Source: Paramyrothecium sp. XJ0827 (Eukaryota > Ascomycota > Sordariomycetes > Hypocreales > Stachybotryaceae). From it: DNA of 64,000 bases. Below are positions 11,020 through 22,000 of this stretch, piece after piece. The notes below the pieces were generated by a model, which ran no database searches, was not told where the DNA came from, and worked only from the letters and a program-made list of their open reading frames with translations. Where the stretch lies: contig JAJFPB010000006.1 in NCBI GenBank assembly GCA_020881915.1, positions 1,984,001-2,048,000 of the forward strand. Direction: 5' to 3'. The position numbers were made by a program, and so were the translations under genes. Each line of letters opens with the position of its first letter. Within the stretch, counting starts at the first letter, position 1.

Positions 11020-12541
11020 CTATTGAGCAAGCCATGGTGATTTTAGCAAGGCCTTCGCATCCGGTCGATCATCTTGGTTCATCTGCAGCATGCATCTGAT
11101 TAAAGCAAGAAAGTCCTTCTGCTGCTGACCCTGCAACTTCGGGTTCCTGACGAATGCTTCAAGGCTGCAAGGAGGAAATGTTGATGGTTTCAAGAGGTTG
11201 CCTTTGAGAATCAGCACAACATTCCCCCATTGCTTGGAAAGTATACCAAATCATTGAACGTACCTTTTGCGTCAAAATACTGATCCTTGTACTTGGATTT
11301 GGCGAATAGTTGTGGAGGGGCCCTCCCAAGAACTGCCGTCATTTGTGCAAGATGGGCTGAAGATGAGTAGGATTCACGTGGCGCCCATCTGCCCTCGAGG
11401 AGGAAGCTGCCCTGCGCGAATCTCATATCTTGAAGATTTTGAAAATTTAGCATGGTGCCTTAGCCAGTCAGTCAGATTTTGATTACTCACAACTAGACCT
11501 AAGCTCCAGATATCAACTTTGTGATTCCAGGGTGCTCCAAGGATTACCTCTGGGGCGCGAAGCATCTCCGGTTGAATCCATTCTGTGAGATGTTTATCGA
11601 ACCAGCTCGCTGTTCCCGCTTGATCAGACACTACATGATTATCACATTGAGGGTATTTGTAAATGCGAACCTGTTCCGAAATCTGCGAGTCTCACAGACA
11701 AATTGGTCGTGTGAGCCAAATCCTCTTCAGCAGATGTGACTTGCATGGATTCCATGTAGAAATCATCAGGCGGGGGCAATGGTTGCCTAGTGGGTCTAAA
11801 AACATGAGATGGCGCATGTTGAAACATATCATTGATGGCCGGCGTTTCAATGAGGATATTCTGTGGCTTGATGTCTGCAGTGGCAGTCAGTATACAGCCG
11901 CACACATTTCGAAAAGGCATACCTGTATGGATCACTCTGCACGTATCATGCAAATAAGCAAGAGCAAGAAGGAGCTCCTTGGCAACCTTCTTCACTAAAG
12001 GAAGCGGGACCATGAGCTTTGGAAAAAGCCGCCTGTACTTGGACATATCGGGGCCCATTGCTTTGAAGACGAGACACTGATGAATGCCATGAGGACCCTG
12101 ATGCTGGAACTCATCAAGCAAGGGCAGAACATGATTCGAGCCTTCCACGGGACTGCTCCTAATCCGGAGATGGCGAAGAATGTCCAACTCGAACGTGTCA
12201 TGCCCGCATCCATATGTATCAGCTGACAAGACTTTCAACGCCACATGCTGATTTGCACTGAAGCACTGGCAGATAGGGTCATGAAAACGCGATGATCGGA
12301 CCTACACCTTATCAAATGCCAGCCAGATGGTAGCACACACTCCGTAGCCGAGTTTGTTGACAATTTTGTACTTCCCACGATGGAAGCTGTCTCCAATCCT
12401 GACAGGATGGTAGCCTCCTGGGCAGTACTTCGTGATTGCTTCCTCAGAGATAGGGAAGGGGGGACGCTGCTGTTGTGGAGTTCTTCCGACTAGAGTCTTT
12501 AGGCGGCTCGGGCCAGGGCATAGCAAATTCTTGAGCACCAT
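11020..12541 (-). CDS. SRPK-like serine/threonine protein kinase
   Basis: Best model, minus strand: 12541-12308, 12265-11923, 11874-11671, 11609-11491, 11411-11264 and 11201-11020, giving 409 aa. The ATG at 12541 is used because the frame upstream starts only with TTG. Kinase landmarks in order: glycine loop LGYGVCATIWLA, VAIK-type lysine in HVALKV, catalytic HTDIKPQN (the intron splits HT|D), LADFG, LRAPEVILG and VDIWSLGLV, ending at KSPWLAQ. The N-terminal YHPVRIGDSFHRGKY is typical of fungal SRPK relatives, which phosphorylate Ser/Arg-rich proteins. The usual SRPK spacer is absent. Intron 1 (42 bp) and the boundaries around 11490-11411 are the weakest parts: the model shortens the helix after WSLGLV. 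Confidence 0.82.
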
Positions 12542-14057
12542 GTTGACGTTGAACAGGGAACCAGACAAGGAACGCGTTCGGCAATTAGGTGTCTCGATTC
12601 CAACCTGATTGGTCCTGAGAACTCAGGCCACGTGACACTAAGTGGTAATGTCACTGTTGGATTGCCTTCCAAGTTCAATCACGCCTGTCTGATTGTAGTT
12701 CCGGGCTTCAAAATCGACCTTCGATTTTCTAATTAGGGTTCAACAAGAAGACAATGTACAATGACAGGTGAGCTTAGTAACTACGGGAAAGGGAAGCCAC
12801 CGAAGGATGGGGGGTGGTAATAATCAGTGACCTTCGAGAGTATCAAATTACATTCATATTCGATATTTTCAAACACGGATTATCGCAATGAACAAGTCTT
12901 TCCAGTCTAAATTTTATTTGTGTATATCAAGGTTGCACGGATTTGGGAACATCAAATAAGGGCACGGCTATGGTCAAAAGGTGGTCGAATAGTTGAAACC
13001 TCAGATCCAGTAATAGAAAGATTTCAATGTCTAGTCATCTTGATCTCCAAAAATATGCAATGCTGCAATTGCTCCCAATAACATATAAGTTGTAGTGTTG
13101 CTGCAACGTCTTATACTTTTGCCTTGACTCTTGGCTTATAACCTCAATATCGCCCGAAACAAGTTTATGCATACACTGGGTTTTGAACCGCTGGCCCTTC
13201 CACGTGGATAAGATGTGCGCCTGTCTTGAGTTGCTGGAGATGTCGAAGCCTATCAGGAAGTTCACGTCTCTGCCAACCGGAGAAGGGGGGATTTTATCTA
13301 GTCTAAACATGGAAGGGCTGCGCTAGTTGAGCCTAGCCTCGTCTTGGAACCATGCGTAAATTGCGGCCTTGCTCCTCGAAACTGGAGAGCAGTCCCGAAG
13401 ACTAGTCTGGTGCCTGGCTCGCGGCGATTTTGATTGATTAATTGAAGGTGGGGCTGTATATGTCCCCATTATACCACAGCCGTTGGCGGGATGTCCGTGG
13501 GATTGACGCCCATAAGCCATCTCAATTCATGATGACGCGATCTACCAGGGTGCATGTGTGCTGAATCATAAGCCATGTCATCAAATCAAGACCATTTAGT
13601 CGGTGGAGCACTCCTTGACCATGAGTTAGCTCTTCTCAAGCGACTGGCTTAATGCGTATCTTCTTTGCTTGCACGAGGGTGCCCATTCTTTGGTCAGGCC
13701 GGGGATTGCAGAATACCTAATATCGCTTGACATAAAGAAACGGGTGTGGCTTAGCTCACTAATGCAAGTAGACTCGGAGAATTAACCTTAATTAATGAAG
13801 TGAATGTGGCGCGGCTTGGCGAAGCTTATTACCGGAAATATATCTATATTGAAGAACAGAGCATAATGGAGCATCTGCAGCATCCGCCACTAATTGCTGC
13901 ATCGTTGGAAAGAGTGTATTATTTTGGAGATGAATGTAATAGTAAACAACGAGTGTTGATGAATATTAAGTAGTCTCTATCCTCTCGGTCTAAGCAGTAC
14001 GCTTTCCCAAGCCCCCATAGCTTGCTCATCTCATCTAACAAGGAGCTGTCGACATGT
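12542..14057. other. Intergenic region, no gene seen
   Basis: About 1.5 kb between two minus-strand genes. The part nearest 12542 should contain the kinase promoter. The frames at 13035-13310 and 13323-13520 (-) have no domain or splice support. The part near 13740-13960 is AT-rich and is probably the 3' flank of the transporter gene. Confidence 0.4.
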
Positions 14058-15993
14058 CTAGTAGGCAAAGCGGAAGTCCAGACGCTTGTTACCGTCTTTC
14101 TCACGGGCCTCCGTGTCAGTCTGGTACTCAATTTTCTCCTGCGCAGTCATGGTATCCCAGACGGCTGCCTTTCGCTTGTTCAAGTGGGCAAGCCAGAAGC
14201 GCTGCGCCAGGAAGGCGACCAAGCCGAGGGCCAGAATAGAGATGCAGACGGTGTTACCGGTCTTGTAGTATGGGCCATCCCACCTGCGGTAGATCTGGTT
14301 ACCAATAACACTTCCTCTGTAGCACGGGTTAGTACTGTGGAGCTTGCAAGATTGGGAGGGGCTATTGGCTTACATCTGCACGATGACGTTGTACGTGGCA
14401 GCTGTGATGGCTCGCTTCTTGACGTCAAAAGTGTTCTCCGAGATCCATGAGCTGACAAGAGGGTGGAAGTAAGGGTAACCAGAGATGAGGGTAATGATAG
14501 AGTATCGGCCCCAATCTCGCCCGCCGTCAGGGATGGAAAGGAGCGCTGTGAATAGGGGCAGGTTCCAGAAAGCCCCGAAGAAGCAATGGAAGGCACGCTC
14601 GTTGAAGTACTCGGACGAGAAAGCGAGGGCCAACATGGTGATGATCTGCAGAGCAGCGGAGGGCGCAGTGAGGAGGTTGGACTGCAGAGTCGTGAAATTG
14701 CCAACACGCCTGAGGGTCAGGGTGAGATAGGCCTGGACAGGAGTGGCAGGAATGTAAGCGATGAGGCCGATGAAGTAAAGACCCCACATGGACGAGTCGC
14801 CCCAGGCGGCCTTGACATCCTTCCAGCGGGCAGGCTCCTTGATGGCGGTCAGACCCTTAGCAGGGTCGTCGCGCAGGATACGGTTGACCATGATGACCTC
14901 CTCACGCTCAGTGTACCAGCCGTTGCGCCACATGGGGGTGCGGGTAGCGGTGGGGGAGGTGGGCAGCCAGACGAAAGAGATGGCACCGAGAACCATGGTG
15001 AGGAGACCTTCGAGGAGGAAGAGCCAGAACCAGCCAGGGCGGCCGCCAACACCGCGCATCTCAAGCAGACCAGCGGCGAGCAGGGCCGAAATGACACCTG
15101 CGTCGATGTTAATTACAATCAACAATCAAAGGGCTCGAACGCGGAGTCAATACGTACGAGCAATGTTGAGGGTGGACCAGAAGGCGGCAAGGCGGATGGA
15201 AAGCTCCCTAGAGGTGTAGAAGTAGGTGGCGAAAAGAATGGCACCGGGAATGAAACCACCCTCGAAAAGACCGATGAGGGCACGGGTGATGTAGAAGCCG
15301 GTACGGTTGTGCATGAAAGCCTGGAAGGCGGCTATTACAGGTCAGTAATGGACGAGGGGCGATGACCCTCCGGCAATCACTTACACACAGTGCCCCAGCA
15401 GCACATCAGCTAGAATGTATGTCAGTCATGATTTCAAAGCTGTCTGGATGAGAGGGGCAACTCACGGTGGGAAGAACGCGTCTGAAGCCATAGCGCTTGG
15501 TCAAGAACTGAACGGGGAACTCAGCCGTAAGGAAGGCGAGAAGCTGAATGGTGGTACCCTGTGGGGTGTTAATGAGTGAGTTGATTGAGGAGCCAACGAG
15601 CTACATACGTTGTTGTAGTCGTCAGTGGTCAGTCCAAGGTCCTCCAGGATGTTGTCGGCAGTGGTGTTGGCGAGGTTACCACGGTCAAGCTGCAGACCGA
15701 AGAACTGAGTGAGTGTCAGCATGTGTTGGTCCCTCACCGGTGATGCACGCAGTCAAACTTACCATGACACAGAGCCAGAAGAGCAGGCGGATGTCGGTCT
15801 TTCGGATCACGGCGCGCTCCTCCTCGGGGGACCAGGTGGCCTCCGGGTCGAAGCGGTGCTTGCCCTCATAGGACTCATGGGGAGGCACAGTAGAGTGGAT
15901 GTTCTGTCGGCCAACGGCGACGCTCTTGTCGAACTCTTCCGGTTGAGCATCCGCGCGAGGCGAGCGGGCCTCGATCGCATCGGGTGAACCCAT
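14058..15993 (-). CDS. MFS permease of the Dal5 (anion:cation symporter) family
   Basis: Seven exons (15993-15763, 15704-15609, 15558-15466, 15409-15385, 15331-15158, 15097-14374, 14316-14058) give 533 aa; exon 4 is only 25 nt. Typical Dal5-family features are RKTDIRLLFWLCVM at TM1, FFGLQLDRGNLANTTADN, the TM4-6 block FEGGFIPGAILFATYFYT, then GRPGWFWLFLLEG and a central loop with WLPTSP. About 12 membrane spans are expected in the plasma membrane. Members carry allantoate, pantothenate, nicotinate, cysteine or organic acids by proton symport. The gene is divergent from a TauD-type dioxygenase across 887 bp, which suggests a sulfonate or other organosulfur substrate; that is inference. Confidence 0.92.
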
Positions 15994-16763
15994 AGCTCTG
16001 TCTTTGCTGGAACGGAACGGAAGCGGGGACAGTAGGGGTCAGATCGACGCTGCTGTGTGCAAGAGCAGATTGCCGCGCGTCAAAAATTAGACGACGGTAA
16101 TGAGTCGAGGGACAGGAAGAGGGGATCGTTCGATTGGCAACGTCAACCTTTAGATCCAAACTCTGGTCTGACCTGATCTGATCTGATCGGATCTGGCACC
16201 CCTTCTCTGGCAGGCAAAGAGCCGCGGTTATGAAGAAGCAGAACGGGCGAGCGAGACGGAACTGCACGAGAGACAAGCCGGGCCAATTGGGATGATATAT
16301 GCGCCGGCTGTTCGCCGTTGGCCGCTTTGCCCTTGTCAAGCAATCTCACGGACGATCGGTGCCATGCCAAAAAATGAAACCGCCATTTGGGCTCGACTGG
16401 AGACGAATCGGGACAGTAGCGCGCACGTCATGTCGAGGTGCTCCTCCACGCTGGCAGCATTGCATCCATAGCGCCGGGCGCCAGCAACCCGTTTGAGCAC
16501 CAAAGCCGGGCGGCCGTGTGCCGGATCGGACCTTCAGCACCGCTCTAACCTCCCTCTGCCTGCCCCCAATGCCGAGGTCGTAGGCTCCATGGGGTAGCCG
16601 CCCCATGTCTGGACAGATAAACTGGGGCTCGGCGCCCAGGGGGGCTGGCGCGCGGTTTGGTTCGGTAAGCCTTGGCCGAGACTAGGGCCCTCCCAGCACT
16701 CGGGACGCACTTATAAGAGGGATGTTGCCATCGCCTGCCCGTCTGACGTGATCGAGCGGTTGC

Positions 16764-16773
16764 ATGGTGCCAG
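16764..16773 (+). promoter_or_regulatory. Candidate CYS3-type sulfur-regulator site
   Basis: ATGGTGCCAG matches nine of ten positions of the Neurospora CYS-3 consensus ATGRYRYCAT as I remember it. It lies 108 bp upstream of the dioxygenase ATG and 5 bp before the TATA-like box. One near-match in 887 bp can occur by chance, so the weight comes from the sulfur-related function suggested by the gene. Confidence 0.3.
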
Positions 16774-16777
16774 ACGC

Positions 16778-16784
16778 TATATAT
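16778..16784 (+). promoter_or_regulatory. TATA-like box of the dioxygenase gene
   Basis: TATATAT lies 97 bp upstream of the chosen ATG at 16881, a normal distance for a fungal TATA box with a short leader. It also argues against the alternative ATG at 16791, which would begin only 6 bp downstream of it. Confidence 0.45.
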
Positions 16785-16880
16785 GCCTAAATGAGCACAA
16801 CTCACAATCCCACCGCCCAATCACGCATCCCATCAAGCACAACTCACACAGCCAGCCAACCAACCAATACGTCCGGGACC

Positions 16881-18056
16881 ATGCCTTCAGCAATCGCCAG
16901 TGCCGCGTCCGACATTGTCGGCGGCCACCCTGATTCCAGACCCCGCCTCGCCGGGCCTCTGGCCTACGCCGGGACCCTGGACGCCTTCACCCATGCCGAC
17001 GTCACCCCCGTCATTGGCCGAGAGTTCACCGGCCTCGACGTCCAGGACCTGCTCAAGGGCCCCGACGACCAGATTCGCGACCTGGCCGCCACCATCTCCC
17101 AGCGCGGAGTTGTCTTTATCCGCGGCCAGGGCCATGTCAGCCCTACCGAGATGAAGGACCTCATGCTCAGGATCACGGAGGCTGCCGGCAGCCCTGAATC
17201 ATCGGGCCTGCACGTGCACCCCCTGACCGAGGAGGGCAGTGAGCTCGGCGACCAGATCAGTGTCATCTCGAGCGCCAAGCAAAAGAAGGGTGGCGGCTTG
17301 ACCCATCAGCTCAGCGACGTGAGCCGTTATGCTAGCAACGGCTGGCACAGTGACATGTAAGCATCAACCATGCACAACCACCTCGTACCGTTAAGATTCC
17401 TAACAGCGGTTTCATTAGCACCTTTGAGAAGGTCCCCTCCGACTATGCTATGCTCAAGATTCACACCCTCCCCGCCACCGGAGGCGATACCGTAAGTTCA
17501 GCCCTGGCATCCGTTTTACCATGCATACCCTGACCGCCAATCACAGCTCTGGGCTTCTGGCTATGAGATCTACGACCGCCTCTCCCCTCCTATCCGCACA
17601 CTTCTCGAGGGCCTGACGGCCACCCACGATGCCAACTTCTTCCACGACGAAGCCCGCCGCCTCGGCAACCCTCTGCGCAAGGGCCAGCGCGGCTCCCCCC
17701 TGAACCAGGGCGAGGACCTCACTGCCGTGCACCCCATCATCCGCACCAACCCCGTCACCGGGTGGAAGTCGGTCTACGTGAACAAGGGCTTCACCAAGCG
17801 CATCAACGGCGTCACCAAGGACGAGAGCGACATGCTCCTCTCGTACCTGTTCAACCTCCTGACCCAGAACCACGACGCCCAGGTCCGCTTCAAGTGGCAG
17901 CAGGGCGACATTGCCATCTGGGACAACCGGAGCACCTTTCACTGCGCGACTTATGATTACTCCGAGGACAGGGCCGGCGACCGGGTGTGCAGCTTGGGAG
18001 AGGCTCCATACTACGACCCAAAGAGCACTGGACGCCGTGAGGCTCTGGGCAACTGA
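16881..18056 (+). CDS. TauD-type 2-oxoglutarate/Fe(II) dioxygenase
   Basis: Exons 16881-17356, 17419-17491 and 17547-18056 give 352 aa. The ATG at 16881 (ggaccATGCC) is preferred over 16791 because of the TATA position. TauD fold: the first iron ligands are in NGWHSDITF (His and Asp, with an intron inside the Ile codon), followed by VPSDYAMLK and ATGGDTLWASGYE. The second His is in STFHCATYDY and the 2-oxoglutarate-binding Arg in GDRVCSLGE. All active-site residues are present. Fungal relatives (yeast Jlp1) cleave sulfonates such as taurine or isethionate to sulfite and an aldehyde; other members act on 2,4-D-like ethers or xanthine. The divergent Dal5-type permease favours a transported small acid. 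Confidence 0.92.
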
Positions 18057-19084
18057 AACGATTAATGTAAAAGCATAATGGTAGCGTGGTTTAATCAATA
18101 GAATGGAAGGGAAAAAAATTGAGCAATTTATGACAATGAGCCAGATTTGAGACTTTCAAGTAGAATACAGCTATGATTAAACTGTATCAGTAGGGAGGGC
18201 CAGTACCCCAGAGCCTCAGATACAGGAACAAAGTCAGCAATGAAGATGTCTGCACTACAGTGCGGAACAAGGCATAAGAGAACTACGAAATAAAAAAAAA
18301 TATATGATAAGAAATGCTTGGCTAAAATAGAGTACTATGGTGCAATTCTGAACCAATATGACGAGATCCATTAAAATCCATATAAGCTCCATTTTAGCCT
18401 CGTCCTGACATGTGAAACAATTTCTTTTCTCGACCTCACAGATAAGCAGTTTCAACAGGCCCAGTCCCGACCTGGCTATTGACCCGGCATGCGTACTCCA
18501 GCTTGCGAAGTTCGGAGCTGAGGCTATGCCTCGCAGGCCGGTCTATTCATTATGCCGATGTTCGGCCTCCTCCGTACCATCTCTCCATGCTTGCCATCAC
18601 TTGGCCGTTCGGACCGCGCCGGCCTTGTCAGAAGCAACAACCACTAGTTTGTGGATAACCCCCGCAAACAATGGGGGCTTGGTTTTTTTTCGGAAAAAGC
18701 CCTACTGGCTAGCTGTGGTTCCAACGTGGACGGATCGACGCTTGTTTTGCGGAGATAACCCGCGAGGAGTCGGCGGGACCACCGTCCACCAACTGATGTG
18801 TGGGCTCCAAGCTGACAACGTGAGGCAATCGTGCATGCTGCATGAAGTGATTACATCGCCTGACGCGGTTACACTACCGCTTAATCCGAAGTCTTGGAAA
18901 TCTATGAAGTACACATTATGCTTCGTCGTTGATATCTTGGCTTGTGAATGCCAAGATCTTAGCTGAAGGCAATTCAACTGCCGATCTGACAGGGGAAAGC
19001 CGCGCGGCACGCCGTACCCGCGGAGAAATATCGAATATCCGAAACTCGGGCAATCGCGAGTCCGAGTCTACCTATGTCTAAATA
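18057..19084. other. Intergenic region between convergent genes
   Basis: It holds the 3' flanks of the dioxygenase and ABC transporter genes and copy 2 of the dispersed repeat. A 184-codon frame (18412-18966, +) has no domain, and its composition does not support a gene. Confidence 0.45.
18208..18260 (+). repeat. Dispersed short repeat, copy 2
   Basis: It shares ccagagcctcagata, acaaagtca and actacag with copy 1 at 6881-6935, at about 80-85 percent identity by eye. It lies about 150 bp beyond the dioxygenase stop codon. Confidence 0.55.
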
Positions 19085-22000
19085 CTAGTTTCCTCCAGCC
19101 CTCCAGAGATCTCCGAACCTACTGTCAGGATCCTGCACCAGTTGCCGTGGGTTTCCCACCTCTACAATTTGGCCTCGATCCATGACTACAACCCTATCAA
19201 AGTCTGCAATCATGTCCAGCCGGTGACTGACAGCCAGGATCGTGTAGTTCTCGAACTCGACCCGTATGATCTCCTGCATGATCCGTTCCGTTTCGCGATC
19301 CACGCTGGAGCTCACTTCGTCCAAAAGTAGCACGCCACCCTCTGTACCTCCGCCGCCTACCCCGAGGCTCTTTGCGCGGAGTCGTCTTCGTAGAACAACA
19401 CGTGCGAGAGAAAACAACTGTCGTTGACCCTGGCTCAGAGTGCTGGCAGACATGCAGGCCCCCAGTCCGCCACGTTCTTGCACGAAAGCTGAGAGACCGA
19501 CCGTTTTGAGGACTGCTTGACACTGCGCTGCGCTAGCCAAGCCGAATGGGTCGAGGTTTTCTTGGAAAGAGGATCCATCAGGCAGAAAGACAGCGTCCTG
19601 AGGAACGGCGAGAAGCCTGGTTCGTAAGGTCTGCCGGTCAATCGTGCTCAATGAAACCCCGTCGATGAAGACGTTATTAGGGGTATCTGACACCGGGTCA
19701 AGTAATTTCAAGATGAGGGCCACTAGGCTGGACTTTCCGCTCCCAGTTCGGCCGCATATGGCAACCTTTTCGCCGCCGGTAATGGTGAAGTTGATATCCC
19801 GCAAGGCCAATGGTAGCGGCTCTTTGACGTCCTCACTCTCATCCCTTCACGATGTTAGAATTTCTGGAGCAGTAGGAAATGGGAGTTGAGAGCTTACGCG
19901 TAGCTGGCTGAAACTCCTTTCAGCTCGATCTGGCCCTTAACTGGCCATTCTTCAGCGGGAAAGATAGTTTCCCCGTCCTTGTCTTCTGGTTTCACGGTTT
20001 CGTGAAAGGCTCTCAGCCTCGCAATGGCCCCGATAGAAGTCTCGAGCTGCGTGTAGTTCCTGACAATCTCGGACAAGTTGTCACCAAACGTCATGAGAGT
20101 GATGAGAGATGCGCCAGTGAAGCCAGAGTTCGAGCGTAACTTGACCGCAAGAGTCGTAAGGATAGCCGCCAGTACGGCGACGACCAGTTTCAGCACGACC
20201 AACAACCATTGTTGAATCATGGTCAGCAGGTATGCTGGACGTTGAGAAGTGTTGAGAAGAGCGATATTCTTGGCTTTGTCTTCATTCACGAACCCAAATG
20301 CACGAAGCGTAACAATCCCTTTCGTAGTATCCAAGAAATGAGTGCTAGAGCGCAAGGTGTTAGTTGGGAGGTCACCCCCCCATTTCCAGCTGACCAAATA
20401 TTGGGAACCTACTAAAGGGGACTCTTGGCCTCCAGATCAAGGAGCCTAAGCTGTCTCGAAGTTCGCAGGTAGAATCGTTGGATAACCCACAACAGCATTC
20501 CTAAGAAAGGATAGCTTACGGCCATGTAGGGAGAAGAAGTGATGAGAATGACCGCAGCGCCCAGAGCAATAGAAACGCTAAGCAAGGTGTTACACAGGGC
20601 ATTCGGAAGAGCCATGTCAATCAGATTGAGGTCTTGAGAAAACATGTTCAGAATAGCACCCTGGTCCGTAACTGTGAAAAGCTGCGAGTGACGTATTAGC
20701 GAGCGTCTCAGACTAAGGAAGATCCGGCATGCCACAGCCACCATGTTAAGTCCCAAAATTTCTTTGAGAAATCCGCTTCCGCGTACGATCATTTTCTCAG
20801 GGCAGTAAAGCAACTCACCTTCAGTGGAGCATGGACGAGCGTGGTCAATGCAAGTTGGTGGAGCCTAGAGCCTGATCTTGCAACCGATAGCACAAAGACG
20901 TACCAGCCCAGCGCAAGGAGGGACAGCAACCCGCTGATTTCAAGCAAGGCGAAAATCCCTATGTAAAAGCTGTGAGGCCGGCTTGGCGTTGGTGATGAAG
21001 AATCGTCAGCCCAGAACTTGAGCCAGGCCGTAGCAAAACTGTGCAGACCCCCAACCCCTGCCCCGGTAAGGACGGACATGATGGCCACATCGTAGCCCAC
21101 TGTGAAGTTTTGGTCAGTGCGCTCTATAGCTTCTTCATCAGTGGTTGGTCGTACTTACTACTTTGAAAGTAATGCTTGTACACTTTGCGATCTCCAACTT
21201 GTCTGGCTGCGTCCGCTGCAGCAGGCATATTGGTTGCAGTAGTTTCTTTCTTCGTTAGCTTCAAATTCGATTCCTGCGCAGGAACTTCTTCAGCAGTCTC
21301 TTCCGAGCTGCTGCTGTCCGAAGACTTGACGTCGAGGTTTTGAACGTATCCATTCCTTTGCATCAAGTCATCGAAAGTACCCTGTTCTGCCACCGTGCCA
21401 TCTTGAGCCAAGGCCACGACGTGGTCCGCCCAGGGTAGATGACGGACAGAGTGAGTGCATAGCAATGCAGTTGCTCCACGCCGTGGGATCAACCCTTGCG
21501 GACCAAAAACCTTCTTAAACACTTGATCCTCGGTGTCGGCATCCAGACCACTGAAAACGTCATCAAAGATCAGGAGGTCTGCGTGTAGATACAACGCCCG
21601 GGCGAGAGACACACGTTGACGCTGGCCCCCGCTCAGTGTGATGCCATTGCTGCCGATATTGCTCATATCACCAGAGGGCAGCGTCTCAAGGTCAACTCCG
21701 AGCATGGTAGCATCGATAACTTGGGCATATCGATCGGGATCAAAAGCGGAGAAGCCCACAATATTGTCTTTGAGCGAGCCATCAGACAAGAATGGTCTAC
21801 ATAGGCGTTGTCAGCTTCTCAACAAAGGCACAAGTGCACTTGGCAAGACTGGGGAGCTTACACTTGATCGCAGAAACCCACTCGGGACTGTTTCGTCTTG
21901 AGTTGGACAGTTCCTCTACTCACAGGCACTTCACCAAGAAGCGCTTTGGTTAAGGTCGACTTGCCGCTAGCAATCGGTCCAATGACAATTGTAAGTGCTG

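Larger units (their letters stand above)
15994..16880. promoter_or_regulatory. Bidirectional promoter of the transporter/dioxygenase pair
   Basis: This 887-bp region lies between the two divergent start codons. It contains ctgatctgatctgatc (16173-16188), a CYS3-like site and a TATA-like box on the dioxygenase side, listed separately. Frames on both strands here are short and read only through promoter sequence. Confidence 0.55.

Noticed and set aside
13140..13200. Possible tRNA T-loop on the minus strand (GGTTCAAAACC)
   Set aside because: No acceptor stem or anticodon arm can be formed around it.
14586..15365. 259-codon plus-strand frame
   Set aside because: It runs antisense across exons and introns of the Dal5-type permease; no domain.
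18412..18966. 184-codon plus-strand frame downstream of the dioxygenase
   Set aside because: No domain, poor codon pattern, and no splice partner.
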